A stretch of 64,000 bases of DNA from contig NZ_JAJFAW010000011.1 of NCBI RefSeq assembly GCF_020711255.1, positions 1 through 64,000 on the forward strand, written 5' to 3'. The notes below the pieces were generated by a model, which saw only the letters and a list, made by a program, of their open reading frames with translations, had not been told where the DNA came from and made no database searches. Shown here piece by piece: positions 33,199 through 42,295 of this stretch (its first letter is position 1; every line of letters begins with the position of its first letter). The translations under genes and the position numbers were made by a program. The stretch is from Hymenobacter plasmatis. GTDB taxonomy: Bacteria > Bacteroidota > Bacteroidia > Cytophagales > Hymenobacteraceae.

Positions 33199-34251
33199 TT
33201 ACTCATTGTTTGTTGTCAATGGTTCATCCGCCAGCGCTTCTGCCTCCGTTAATATATTGCCCTTATCGGTAGCTGCCACCGCAACAAAGCTGATGCCACC
33301 CATCACGACTACCAGTAATGTCTGGGCACCGTGCACCACCAACGCATAGGCAATGCCGGCCTCCTTGCTCACCCCATATGCCAGCAATATGCCCTGTACC
33401 ATAACGTGAAACGGCCCGATGCCGCCCGCCACGGGTGCCGCCATGCCAAAGGCTCCGAAAGTGAGCACCGCAAGCCCCGCCCTCATGTCAAGGCTATAGG
33501 TTTCGGGGAAGCAGAAGAAGGCGAGGTAATCCATCAGGTAGTACACCAGCCAGGTAAACAGCGTATGCAGCAGGAAAACGGCCTTGCGCTCCATCTTCAA
33601 AATACTAAAAACCCCTGCCAGCAAGCCTTTTATAAATAGTATTGCCTTATTAAAAAAGGCATTTTGCCGTAGCCGCTCCAAGTTGCGAAATAGGGCATAG
33701 CCCACCATCAGAAGCAGTATGCCCCCGACCACGGCGGCAATAAGCAAGGGCGTACGGTTGCGGGCAAGGGTATCGTATTTCCCCCCCAGCAGTTGCTTGG
33801 TCACAAAATCCCAGAAGGTGTTGAAGTCCAATAGCAATATGCTTCCGAGCAGCCCTAAGAGAACGACTACGTCAATCACGCGCTCGGTCACAACGGTACC
33901 CAAGGCCACCTGCACTGGCACACCGCTCGTGCGCCGCAACACAGAGCATCGGATGACCTCGCCCATGCGCGGGAGCACCAGATTGGCTAAGTAACCAACC
34001 ATCATGGCATGGTACACAGACCAGTAGGGCGCGGGGGTCTGCGAAGCCTTGAGCTGCATTTGCCACCGGTAGGCGCGGCTCAAATAGCCCAACACCGAGA
34101 GCGTCATGGTCAAAGCCAGCCAGAAGTAGTTGGCCGTAGCGATGTAGTGGCCTATGCGCGATAGGTCTTGCCCCCGCACTGCATACCACATCAGCGCCAC
34201 CGAGATACTCAGCAGCAACGCATATTTAAAGGTCGTGAGAAAGGTCTTCAA
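33199..34251 (-). CDS. Flippase-like/LPG synthase transmembrane family protein (UPF0104)
   Basis: This 350-residue polytopic protein has about eight hydrophobic helices. The phrases YWSVYHAMMVGYLANLVLPRMGEVIRCSVLRR and the late block FGAFGMAAPVAGGIGPFHVM are diagnostic of the lysylphosphatidylglycerol synthase transmembrane (UPF0104) family, which includes lipid flippases; here no synthetase domain is attached. It therefore most likely handles a lipid-linked substrate across the inner membrane, but the lipid is unknown. In relatives this gene often lies beside panC/panD, as here (75 bp from panC). Confidence 0.9.
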   Translation of the reverse strand: MKTFLTTFKYALLLSISVALMWYAVRGQDLSRIGHYIATANYFWLALTMTLSVLGYLSRAYRWQMQLKASQTPAPYWSVYHAMMVGYLANLVLPRMGEVIRCSVLRRTSGVPVQVALGTVVTERVIDVVVLLGLLGSILLLDFNTFWDFVTKQLLGGKYDTLARNRTPLLIAAVVGGILLLMVGYALFRNLERLRQNAFFNKAILFIKGLLAGVFSILKMERKAVFLLHTLFTWLVYYLMDYLAFFCFPETYSLDMRAGLAVLTFGAFGMAAPVAGGIGPFHVMVQGILLAYGVSKEAGIAYALVVHGAQTLLVVVMGGISFVAVAATDKGNILTEAEALADEPLTTNNE

Positions 34252-34325
34252 TAGAATAAAAATACAAGGATGACCAATTACTGTATATCAATAATTGACA
34301 AAGGTAAACGGCCATAGCGTCCTAT

Positions 34326-35174
34326 TCAGGCCTCCACTACCACGTTGTCGATAAGCCGCACCCCACCCAGGTGGGCCGCCAGGCACAGCACCACGGCCCG
34401 GCCGGCCACGTACGCTTCCAACGGCTGCAGAGTCTGCGCGTCGGCGACCTCAAAGTATTCGGGGGTAACCAGGGGCTCGCGCGTCAGGGCCGCTTCTGCT
34501 TCGGCGCGCACCTGGGCGGGGGGCACACCTTGCCGCACTTGGTCGGCCGCGGCGGCTAGTACCTGGTGCAGTAGAGGCGCGGCGGCGCGGGATGCTGGGT
34601 CCAGCCGGCGGTTGCGGGAAGACATGGCCAGCCCGTCGGCCTCTCGAATGGTGGGGCATGCCAGGATTTCCAGGTCAAAGGACAGGTCGGCGACCAGCTG
34701 ACGAATCACGGCTACTTGCTGCCAATCTTTCTGGCCGAAATAAGCGCGGTGGGGGCGCGCCATGTGAAAAAGTTTGCTCACCACCGTGGCCACCCCGTTG
34801 AAATGACCAGGCCGGTGGGCCCCCTCCATCACCCGCTCCAAGGCCCCAAAGTCGAACCGGAGCACGGTGGGCTGGGGGTACATTTCGGCCACTGAAGGGA
34901 CAAAGAGAGCCGTGCAGCCGGCCGGTAACAGCAGGGCCGCGTCGGCTTCGGGCACGCGGGGGTACAGCCGAAAGTCCTCGGCATTATTGAACTGCGTGGG
35001 GTTAACGAAAATACTGGTAATCACCTCGTCGCATTCGGAGCGCGCTGCTTGTACCAGTTGAAGGTGGCCGTCGTGTAAGGCGCCCATCGTTGGCACTAAG
35101 CCTATCCGTTGGCCGGCCTGGCGAGCTTGTTCCGTGTAAGCTTGCAACCCGGCGGCGGTAGTAAGTATCTGCAT
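34326..35174 (-). CDS. panC: Pantoate-beta-alanine ligase
   Basis: PanC joins pantoate and beta-alanine to pantothenate with ATP. The 282-residue protein has the nucleotide motif PTMGALHDGH (His34, His37), the phrase FVNPTQFNNAEDFRLYPR, the substrate block GHFNGVATVVSKLFH and the active-site FGQKDWQQVAVIRQLV. The ATG at 35174 is chosen over one 15 nt upstream, matching family starts. No panD lies between it and the flippase gene, although relatives often have one there (memory, not searched). It is divergent from the half glycogen synthase gene. Confidence 0.95.
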   Translation of the reverse strand: MQILTTAAGLQAYTEQARQAGQRIGLVPTMGALHDGHLQLVQAARSECDEVITSIFVNPTQFNNAEDFRLYPRVPEADAALLLPAGCTALFVPSVAEMYPQPTVLRFDFGALERVMEGAHRPGHFNGVATVVSKLFHMARPHRAYFGQKDWQQVAVIRQLVADLSFDLEILACPTIREADGLAMSSRNRRLDPASRAAAPLLHQVLAAAADQVRQGVPPAQVRAEAEAALTREPLVTPEYFEVADAQTLQPLEAYVAGRAVVLCLAAHLGGVRLIDNVVVEA

Positions 35175-35239
35175 AAAAGAGGAAGGCAACTGGAAGGGCC
35201 CCCAAAGTAGGTTTTATTGATTTTCCGCTCAAAATTGTT

Positions 35240-35247
35240 TAATTTTG
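35240..35247 (+). promoter_or_regulatory. Promoter of the glycogen/starch synthase gene (TAATTTTG)
   Basis: The -7 box TAATTTTG has a TTG at 35217-35219 with 20 nt between, close to the Bacteroidota -33/-7 spacing. It is the best two-part promoter I see here; the start codon is 45 nt downstream. Confidence 0.65.
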
Positions 35248-35292
35248 TGCACCCATAGTATGGCCTTGTCCCATTCTCTTCAATAATCCCTT

Positions 35293-36105
35293 ATGTCGAA
35301 GCTACGAATCCTTTACGCGGCCACCGAAATTGACCCGTTTCTGCAGACCACGAAAGTGGCTGAAATGCTGCGTCGGCTCCCCGCCAGCATGCAGGAGATG
35401 GGATGCGAAATCCGCATTTTCGTACCACGTTTTGGCATTATCAACGAGCGCAAAAACCGGTTGCACGAAGTAGTGCGCCTCTCCGGTATCAATATCGCCG
35501 TGGGTGACGACGAGAAGCCTTTGGTTATCAAGGTCGCTTCTATCCCGACGGCCAAGCTGCAGGTTTACTTTATCGACAACGAAGATTATTTCCATCGCAA
35601 GTCGGCCCTGGTCGACAAAAACGACAAGTTTTACGCCGACAACGACGAGCGCGCCATTTTCTTCTGCAAAGGTGTGCTCGAGACGGTAAAGAAATTGGGC
35701 TGGTCGCCCAACATCGTGCATTGCAGCGACTGGATGACGGGCCTGATTCCGCTTTACCTGAAAACCACCTACAAAAAAGACCCGGTGTTCAAGGACGCCA
35801 AGTCGGTGTTTTCGATTTACAATAACGAATTCACGGACAAGTTTGAGGGCAACATCCTCGAGAAAGCCAAGATGCTGGACATCGACGACCAGATGCTGGC
35901 TTCGCTCAAAACGGCAGATTTCAGCGGCTTTATCAAGATGGGCATGGAATATGCCGACACGGTAGTGCGGTCCGACGAGGACTTCAGCGACAACATGAAT
36001 GGCATGTTTACCGAATACGCCCTGCACAACCGGCTCAGCCAGGTAGCCACCGACGAAAATCTGCATTCTTCTTACCTAGCGCTTTACAATGAATTGGCTA
36101 ACTAG
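35293..36105 (+). CDS. Glycogen/starch synthase, N-terminal (GT5) half only
   Basis: This 270-residue protein carries the GT5 N-terminal domain of glycogen synthase: MSKLRILYAATEIDPFLQTTKVAEMLRRLPASM, then VHCSDWMTGLIPLYLKTTY, VFSIYNNEFT. Normal GlgA has about 480 residues with a second GT1 domain that binds the sugar nucleotide. That half is missing here and no fragment follows, so glycosyl transfer may not be possible without a partner. Bacteroidota often carry this short form upstream of DUF4270 and glmS, as here. The last 17 bases overlap the next gene. Confidence 0.9.
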   Translation: MSKLRILYAATEIDPFLQTTKVAEMLRRLPASMQEMGCEIRIFVPRFGIINERKNRLHEVVRLSGINIAVGDDEKPLVIKVASIPTAKLQVYFIDNEDYFHRKSALVDKNDKFYADNDERAIFFCKGVLETVKKLGWSPNIVHCSDWMTGLIPLYLKTTYKKDPVFKDAKSVFSIYNNEFTDKFEGNILEKAKMLDIDDQMLASLKTADFSGFIKMGMEYADTVVRSDEDFSDNMNGMFTEYALHNRLSQVATDENLHSSYLALYNELAN

Positions 36106-37588
36106 CCGCAGTGCTCCCATCGTGGCTTTGGCCGCCCTGGCCCTGGCCAGCTGCGACAAAGGCACTGACTTGAACGTGGACCTGCCCGATACCACGTCTA
36201 TCAGCACCGAGTATACCGAGTACAAGGACCCGCTCCTGGATGTGACCACCGTGCGCATCGCCCCGGTACAAACCCTCAAAACAGACCATTACCTGGTAGG
36301 CCGGCTGACTGACAACGTCGCCGGCACTACGGAGGCGCGCGCTTACCTGAATGTCGTAACCGGCAGCGCCAACGATTCGTTGCCGGCCAAGCTGACGACG
36401 CCCGTCCTCGATTCTGTGGTGCTGGTGATGGGGTTTGACAACGTGAACGGCAGCTCCACCACGCCCGCCCGCTTCGATGTCTCCAGCCTGCAAGCTCCAC
36501 TGGATGAGCGCCTGGCCTATAACAGTGAGTCTGTTACGCCTATTGGCGCGGCATTGGGCCAGAACCTGGTTAGCCGCCTCGACCGCACCGTTCAGGTAGT
36601 AACGGATACCACTACGAAGCCAGCAACCACGAAGACTGTCGCCGACCAAACCCTCCGTTTGGTAATGCTGCGCACGGCGGCCACCGCGGCCCCATTTGCG
36701 CCAGCGCCTGCGGTTGCTTCTCCGTTCTTCACCGACTTCTTTGCGAAGCTGCGCAGTGCTGGTACCAGCTTTACGCAGACGCAGCTTGACGGCCTGTTGA
36801 AAGGCTTGGCCATTGAGCCAAGCGCTGGCTATTCGTCGGGCATTGTCAGCTTTGGGCGGTCGTACAACGCCCGTCTGGCTTTCTTTTTTCACGATGATGC
36901 CGTGGCGGCGCCTGCGCCTCCCAAGCGCCGGCACTGGAACTCGTATTCCATATTTCTCGGGCCGGTCTTCAGTAGTGCCGGTGGAGCCGGGGCCAGCGAC
37001 CCGCGCTACTATACCAGCCTAAAGAATAATCAGACGGGCACTCCGCTCAGCGCCCTTTCCGACGCCACGCAGGCCGTTACCTCCGTTACATTGAACGGCA
37101 CCAGCTATGTCCAGGAGGGAATTGGCCTCGGTACCCGCGTGACGTTTAAAGGTTTGGACAAATTACTCAGTACCCCTGGCCTGACCATCAACCGGGCCGA
37201 GTTACGGGCACCGATAAAGCCGTTTAGCAACTCGCTTTACCCGAATCCTCAGTATATCTACGCTTTGGAGGTGGACGCCAGTAACAAGGTATTGCAGCGC
37301 ATAGTCAACTTTCTGCCCTCCGACCGGGTGGTGCAGGCAGATGGCACCAATCAACTGGGGATAAGCAACCCGGCCATCGGTAATCTGGTAGACGCCAGCA
37401 CCACGCAGCCTTATTACAACCTGTTAATCACCAGTTATTTGCAGGCATACCTAGCTAATAAATTGGAGGGCCAGCCCACTTCGCTGGTGCTCGTGCCGAA
37501 CATTCGCACGTCGACTGCGTTGTCGCTAAACAGAGCAGTACTCGACGCCGCTAACATTAGCTTGCGCGTTTACTATTCTAAGCGGTAA
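36089..37588 (+). CDS. DUF4270 outer-membrane lipoprotein
   Basis: This 499-residue protein has a lipoprotein signal (MNWLTSRSAPIVALAALALASC, Cys22) and the DUF4270 opening GTDLNVDLPDTTSISTEYTEYKDPLLDVTTVRIAPVQT, followed by long beta-rich sequence. DUF4270 proteins are large surface lipoproteins typical of Bacteroidota; their function is unknown. The ATG at 36089 overlaps the preceding glycogen synthase gene by 17 nt, and this start also provides the lipobox, so translational coupling is likely. The next gene is glmS. Confidence 0.9.
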   Translation: MNWLTSRSAPIVALAALALASCDKGTDLNVDLPDTTSISTEYTEYKDPLLDVTTVRIAPVQTLKTDHYLVGRLTDNVAGTTEARAYLNVVTGSANDSLPAKLTTPVLDSVVLVMGFDNVNGSSTTPARFDVSSLQAPLDERLAYNSESVTPIGAALGQNLVSRLDRTVQVVTDTTTKPATTKTVADQTLRLVMLRTAATAAPFAPAPAVASPFFTDFFAKLRSAGTSFTQTQLDGLLKGLAIEPSAGYSSGIVSFGRSYNARLAFFFHDDAVAAPAPPKRRHWNSYSIFLGPVFSSAGGAGASDPRYYTSLKNNQTGTPLSALSDATQAVTSVTLNGTSYVQEGIGLGTRVTFKGLDKLLSTPGLTINRAELRAPIKPFSNSLYPNPQYIYALEVDASNKVLQRIVNFLPSDRVVQADGTNQLGISNPAIGNLVDASTTQPYYNLLITSYLQAYLANKLEGQPTSLVLVPNIRTSTALSLNRAVLDAANISLRVYYSKR

Positions 37589-37668
37589 CCCGAGGCTGGT
37601 GTCTCGTAAAAGGAATCATCAGCCACCCTCTCTTCATTATTATTTCAAGTACTTAACCCCTTCCTGCC

Positions 37669-39504
37669 ATGTGCGGCATTGTTGCTTATTTGGGCCATCG
37701 TGAGGCCTGCCCTATTATCCTCAAAGGATTGCATCGCCTCGAATACCGTGGCTACGACTCAGCCGGTGTTGCCTTGCTCAACGGCGAGTTGAATGTTTAT
37801 AAGAAAAAGGGCAAAGTCAGTGATTTAGAAGCATTTATTGCACAAAAAGACACGCATGCTAATGTTGGCATGGGCCACACGCGTTGGGCCACGCACGGCG
37901 AGCCCAACGACGAGAATGCCCACCCGCATTACTCTACGTCGCAGCGGATTGCCATTATTCACAATGGTATTATTGAGAACTACGCTGCGCTGAAAACGCA
38001 CCTGCAGAAGCAAGGGCACACGTTCCATTCTGATACCGATACCGAAGTATTTGTTAACCTGATTGAGGAAATCCAGAAGGAGAATGCATGCTCGCTGGAG
38101 GAAGCCGTACGCTTGGCTCTGCATGAAGTAGTAGGTGCTTATGCCATTGTGGTCCTCAGCAAGGATGCTCCTAACCAGCTTATTGCCGCCCGCAAAGGCT
38201 CACCAATGGTGATTGGTATTGGCGAAGGAGAGTTCTTTATTGCTTCGGACGCCACTCCCATTATTGAGTACACCAACGAAGTAGTGTATGTGAATGACTA
38301 CGAAATCGTAGTTATCCGCGATGGGCAGTTGGAAATCCGCAGCAAGGAAGATGTTAGCCAGACGCCCTACATCCAGAAGCTGGAGATGGAGCTGGACAGC
38401 ATCGAGAAAGGCGGCTATGAGCATTTCATGCTGAAGGAAATCTTCGAGCAGCCGCGCTCCATCTTGGACTCCATGCGTGGGCGCCTGGAACTGGAAGCTG
38501 GCCACTTGAACATGGGCGGCATCCGGGCCTACGAGCAAAAGTTTGTGAATGCCCAGCGCATCATCATTGTGGCGTGCGGTACCTCGTGGCACGCCGGCTT
38601 GGTGGCCGAGTACCTAATTGAGGACCTGGCCCGCATTCCGGTGGAAGTGGAATATGCGTCGGAATTCCGCTACCGCAACCCCATCATCACGGAGCGTGAC
38701 ATTGTAATTGCCATTTCGCAAAGCGGCGAAACGGCCGATACGCTGGCAGCTATTGAGCTGGCTAAGAGCAAGGGCGCCACCATTTTTGGCGTATGCAACG
38801 TGGTGGGCAGCAGCATTGCCCGTGCCACCGATGCCGGTGCATATACCCATGCCGGCCCCGAAATTGGGGTGGCTTCTACGAAGGCCTTTACAGCCCAAGT
38901 AACGGTGCTGACGCTGCTGGCCATGATTATGGGACAGAAGCGCGGCACTATCACCGACACCAAGCTGCGCGAGTTGATGGTGGAGTTGGATACGATTCCC
39001 TCCAAGGTTGAAAAAGCCTTGGAGCTTGACACTGAGATTCAGGCCATTGCTGAAATTTTCAAGGATGCGACCAACTTCCTCTACTTAGGCCGGGGCTATA
39101 ACTTCCCCGTGGCACTGGAAGGTGCGTTGAAGCTCAAGGAAATCAGCTACATCCATGCCGAAGGCTACCCAGCCGCGGAGATGAAGCACGGCCCGATTGC
39201 GCTCATCGACGAGAACATGCCCATTGTGGTAATTGCTACCCGCGACAGCTCGTACGAGAAAGTGGTGAGCAATATTCAGGAGGTGAAAGCGCGCAAAGGC
39301 CGCATCATCGCCGTGGTGAGCGAGGGCGACACGGTAATTCCTGCTATGGCCGAGTTTGTAATTGAAGTGCCTCACACCAGCGAAATCCTGATGCCCCTAG
39401 TATCGGTAGTTCCGCTGCAGTTATTGAGCTACCATATTGCGGTACTGCGCGGTTGCAACGTAGACCAGCCACGTAACTTGGCGAAGTCGGTAACAGTAGA
39501 ATAA
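37669..39504 (+). CDS. glmS: Glutamine-fructose-6-phosphate aminotransferase (isomerising)
   Basis: GlmS converts fructose-6-phosphate and glutamine into glucosamine-6-phosphate, the entry to peptidoglycan and LPS amino sugars. The 611-residue protein has catalytic Cys2 after Met, the glutaminase block GIVAYLGHREACPIIL followed by LEYRGYDSAGVAL, two SIS sugar isomerase domains (CGTSWHAG, SQSGETADTL; later LGRGYNFPVALEGALKLKEISYIHAEGYPAAEMKHGPIALI) and the invariant C-terminus LAKSVTVE. Length is canonical. A 25-bp perfect terminator follows the stop codon. Confidence 0.96.
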   Translation: MCGIVAYLGHREACPIILKGLHRLEYRGYDSAGVALLNGELNVYKKKGKVSDLEAFIAQKDTHANVGMGHTRWATHGEPNDENAHPHYSTSQRIAIIHNGIIENYAALKTHLQKQGHTFHSDTDTEVFVNLIEEIQKENACSLEEAVRLALHEVVGAYAIVVLSKDAPNQLIAARKGSPMVIGIGEGEFFIASDATPIIEYTNEVVYVNDYEIVVIRDGQLEIRSKEDVSQTPYIQKLEMELDSIEKGGYEHFMLKEIFEQPRSILDSMRGRLELEAGHLNMGGIRAYEQKFVNAQRIIIVACGTSWHAGLVAEYLIEDLARIPVEVEYASEFRYRNPIITERDIVIAISQSGETADTLAAIELAKSKGATIFGVCNVVGSSIARATDAGAYTHAGPEIGVASTKAFTAQVTVLTLLAMIMGQKRGTITDTKLRELMVELDTIPSKVEKALELDTEIQAIAEIFKDATNFLYLGRGYNFPVALEGALKLKEISYIHAEGYPAAEMKHGPIALIDENMPIVVIATRDSSYEKVVSNIQEVKARKGRIIAVVSEGDTVIPAMAEFVIEVPHTSEILMPLVSVVPLQLLSYHIAVLRGCNVDQPRNLAKSVTVE

Positions 39505-39520
39505 TTTTTGTTGATTGGCT

Positions 39521-39579
39521 AGGCCCATGATACTATTACTTAAATAAGGCATTTAAGTAATAGTATCATGGGCCTTTTC
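39521..39579. terminator. glmS terminator with 25-bp perfect stem
   Basis: Positions 39521-39545 pair perfectly with 39551-39575 around loop AAGGC, then TTTT. The right arm contains an ATG (39568) in frame with the following membrane protein gene, whose more likely start is 39580. Confidence 0.9.
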
Positions 39580-41037
39580 ATGCGTGTACTACTCCGCTAC
39601 CGTACTCTTCTGATTACGCTTGGGCTGGTTTTGGTTGTGTTGCCATTTGTGGGGCTGGCTCTTTATAATCATCCTTCACTTGATGATTATCTGGATGCGG
39701 TTACGGTAAAAGAACTGGGGTTTTGGCAGGCCCAAAAACACTTTTACCTCACTCACACCGGACGCTACACCACTACCGTGCTGCTAGCTTTGGTTAACCC
39801 CTTGCTGTATATCCGACTGGAAAGCCACTGGTGGGTTGCCTTGATTTTTATCTTCGGCACATTACTCGTATTGCGCTTTAGCCTTAGCGAATTGCTAGTG
39901 TTACCGGGCAAGGCGGGTTGGATTGCAGCAGCATCCTTTCTGAGTTTGTGGTTGGCGTATGCACCCGGACAGGCCGAAGGATTGTACTGGTTTACGGGGG
40001 CTTACACCTATATAATGGCGGTTTGGCTCCTGCTCTTGTGGTTGGTGGTGCTGAATCGCTATGCGAAAGCCCGACTGTCCAACAACGGAGCCTGGCCCTG
40101 GCTAGCGGCGTTAGTCGTACTAACCCTGGCTGTAGCGGGCACAATAGAACCCGTTGCGCTGCCTTTTTTAATGGCCTTGGCAATAGCAGCCTTTGTAAGC
40201 TGGCGACTGAAAGAGGGACGGGTAGTGTGGCTGCTGGCTGGGCTAGCGGCTGTGGGGTGCTTGGTTTCGTTCTCAGCGCCAGGCAACTTTGCGCGAATTG
40301 CGAGCATGGGAGGCCAGTTTAGCTTCCTGAAAACGCTGTGTTATTCGGCAGCTACTACCGGGTACCTGCTGCTGACGTGGGTGGGCAACCCCGTACTACT
40401 GGCACTATCCGCGCTGTTGCTTCCCGGGATACACAGAATAGCCCAACAGCGCGACCAACTGGTTGTGCAACTCTTGTCGCGGATTCCGGCGGGGCTATTG
40501 ACGATAGGAATGGCTGGGTTAATGGCACTGGCGAGTTGCCCGGCTTATTATGCAAGCGGTACTGGACTACCCTTGAGAGCCCGTACAACGCTGTACCTTC
40601 TATTTCTGCTCGGTTGGTTTGCGGTATTGCTGACGTGGTGTTGCAGGCAAACGCGTTTGGGTGAACCCTCGCCTATACTTAGGATGCTGGTAACGGGACG
40701 GCTCTCCCCGATGTGGACCGCAATGCTGGTACTTTTCTTTTTCGCCGACTACAACGTGCAAACCCGCGCGACGATGCTGGGTCAGGGCAGCAACAACGCG
40801 ATACGGGCCTACCGCCAGTGGCTGGACGGCGAAGCCGCCGGCTATGACGCCGAACTTCGCGCCCGATACCAGGCGCTGCAGAGTGGAGCCCCGGTGGTAA
40901 CCATCCGACCCTTAGCTTACCGGCCTGACTTACTGTACAGCTTCGATATAGTTGGAACAGACAACCCGGAATTCTTAAAGGGTTATGCCCAATACTTCGG
41001 CACGAAGCAAGTCATCTCGGAAGTAGCGGCCCATTGA
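39580..41037 (+). CDS. Polytopic membrane protein (DUF6056-like)
   Basis: This 485-residue protein has about ten hydrophobic helices, with an extracytoplasmic loop containing YNHPSLDDYL soon after the first helix. An acidic pair in that loop and the overall plan resemble GT-C-like membrane proteins and the DUF6056 group seen in Bacteroidota; assignment is tentative. The ATG at 39580 is preferred to 39568, which lies inside the glmS terminator arm. Base composition looks lower in GC than most neighbours, which may reflect membrane codon use or transfer. No glycosylation genes adjoin it. Confidence 0.65.
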   Translation: MRVLLRYRTLLITLGLVLVVLPFVGLALYNHPSLDDYLDAVTVKELGFWQAQKHFYLTHTGRYTTTVLLALVNPLLYIRLESHWWVALIFIFGTLLVLRFSLSELLVLPGKAGWIAAASFLSLWLAYAPGQAEGLYWFTGAYTYIMAVWLLLLWLVVLNRYAKARLSNNGAWPWLAALVVLTLAVAGTIEPVALPFLMALAIAAFVSWRLKEGRVVWLLAGLAAVGCLVSFSAPGNFARIASMGGQFSFLKTLCYSAATTGYLLLTWVGNPVLLALSALLLPGIHRIAQQRDQLVVQLLSRIPAGLLTIGMAGLMALASCPAYYASGTGLPLRARTTLYLLFLLGWFAVLLTWCCRQTRLGEPSPILRMLVTGRLSPMWTAMLVLFFFADYNVQTRATMLGQGSNNAIRAYRQWLDGEAAGYDAELRARYQALQSGAPVVTIRPLAYRPDLLYSFDIVGTDNPEFLKGYAQYFGTKQVISEVAAH

Positions 41038-41102
41038 CGCGGGAAAAGGTTTCCGGACGCAGTTGATGCTTAAGGGCGCAAAATGGAGCCTTCTCGACCA
41101 CT

Positions 41103-41792
41103 CTATATTGCAAAGAGCTCCCCACGCAGCGCCTGCCGCTTCAGAAGGGGGCATATTTTGTAGCGCTCGTCGTGGGTATCGTTCCACAGGGCTTCTAGTA
41201 CTGCATAGACCCGTTCCACCCCCATGGCATTAGCCCAGGCGAAAGGGCCTTTGGGGTAATTGGTGCCCAGCTTCATTCCCAGGTCCACATCCTGCATGGT
41301 AGCGGTACCTTCCTGCACGGTGTAGCAGGCTTCGTTTATAATCATGCAAACCACGCGCGGGGTTACCAGCCCAACTCGGTCTTCCACTACGCGGTAGTCG
41401 GTGCCAAGGGCCGCGCACACTTCGGCTAGCTTGGTGGCATCGGCCTTGTCGGAGAGGGCAATCTCCAGCAGAGGACGGTTCAGCAGGGTGGGCAGGCCGC
41501 AAAAACCGAAACCAGAAAGCTGGGGATGTCGGGAGTACATCGCCGATGTCGTTGCCTCCTGAAAAAGCGGTACGGCCGTTGGCTTCGCCAATAGAAAATG
41601 GGAAGTTGAGTTACTGAAGTTGAACACGACATTGGCACTGGCCATGGCGGCTTGGCCACGTTCCTGAAAATTCTCGTCGGAAGTCGCGCTACCGGCCAAA
41701 GCGTTTTCCAGAAATGTGTACTCATGTGCTGGGCCAAACTTTGCGCGGAACTCCGTTTCTATGTGGTTGCCGTCGAGGACCAGAATATGCAT
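41103..41792 (-). CDS. 3-hydroxyacyl-CoA dehydrogenase-like protein, atypical N-terminal domain
   Basis: The C-terminal half of this 229-residue protein matches the 3-hydroxyacyl-CoA dehydrogenase C-terminal domain: PRVVCMIINEACYTVQEGTATMQDVDLGMKLGTNYPKGPFAWANAMG. The N-terminal half has lost the typical GxGxxG NAD-binding motif of the family and reads MHILVLDGNHIETEFRAKFG, so it may not bind NAD in the usual way. It may act on acyl-CoA-like substrates in an unknown reaction, or be a paralogue with another role. A -7 box TATCTTTG lies 23 nt upstream, in a space shared with the divergent ridA. Confidence 0.75.
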   Translation of the reverse strand: MHILVLDGNHIETEFRAKFGPAHEYTFLENALAGSATSDENFQERGQAAMASANVVFNFSNSTSHFLLAKPTAVPLFQEATTSAMYSRHPQLSGFGFCGLPTLLNRPLLEIALSDKADATKLAEVCAALGTDYRVVEDRVGLVTPRVVCMIINEACYTVQEGTATMQDVDLGMKLGTNYPKGPFAWANAMGVERVYAVLEALWNDTHDERYKICPLLKRQALRGELFAI

Positions 41793-41815
41793 GGTTTCGG
41801 TTGTTACTTTGGCGC

Positions 41816-41823
41816 CAAAGATA
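41816..41823 (-). promoter_or_regulatory. -7 box (TATCTTTG) of the 3HCDH-like gene
   Basis: It matches TAnnTTTG on the minus strand, 23 nt before the ATG at 41792. Confidence 0.6.
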
Positions 41824-41841
41824 CCCTAACCTCTTCCGCTC

Positions 41842-42225
41842 ATGCCCCACCAGATTATTCTTACTGACCAGGCCCCGGCGCCGATTGGCCCTTATTCGCA
41901 AGCCGTACGTGCGGGCAACACCGTGTACGTTTCGGGCCAGATACCCCTGGATGCCGCTGGGCTACTGGTTGATGGCGATGTAGCTGCTCAGACCCACCAG
42001 GTTCTTAAAAACCTGACGGCCGTACTGGCAGCCGCCGGCCTTGGCCTGACCGATGTAGTAAAGTGCAGCATCTTCGTCAAAGACCTGGGCAACTTTGCCA
42101 CCATCAATCAAGTGTATGGGTCTTACTTTGACGATGCCACGGCCCCAGCCCGCGAAACAGTAGAGGTGAGCCGCTTGCCACGTGACGTGGACGTAGAAAT
42201 TTCCTGCATTGCAGTTGGAGCTTAA
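41842..42225 (+). CDS. ridA: RidA-family enamine/imine deaminase
   Basis: RidA hydrolyses reactive 2-aminoacrylate and related enamines to keto acids. The 127-residue protein matches the family across its length: APAPIGPYSQAVRAGNTVYVSGQIPLD, VLKNLTAVLAAAG, and the active-site Arg104 in PARETVEVSRLPRD. It would form the usual trimer in the cytoplasm. The ATG at 41842 has the typical MPHQIILTDQ start. It lies divergent to the 3HCDH-like gene and is followed by the mini membrane protein gene, possibly in one transcript. Confidence 0.95.
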   Translation: MPHQIILTDQAPAPIGPYSQAVRAGNTVYVSGQIPLDAAGLLVDGDVAAQTHQVLKNLTAVLAAAGLGLTDVVKCSIFVKDLGNFATINQVYGSYFDDATAPARETVEVSRLPRDVDVEISCIAVGA

Positions 42226-42295
42226 TAATTGAAGCATAATAACTAACCCGGGTACGGCTGCCTGCCTTACCCCTCACCTCTTACTCTCCCGGCAC

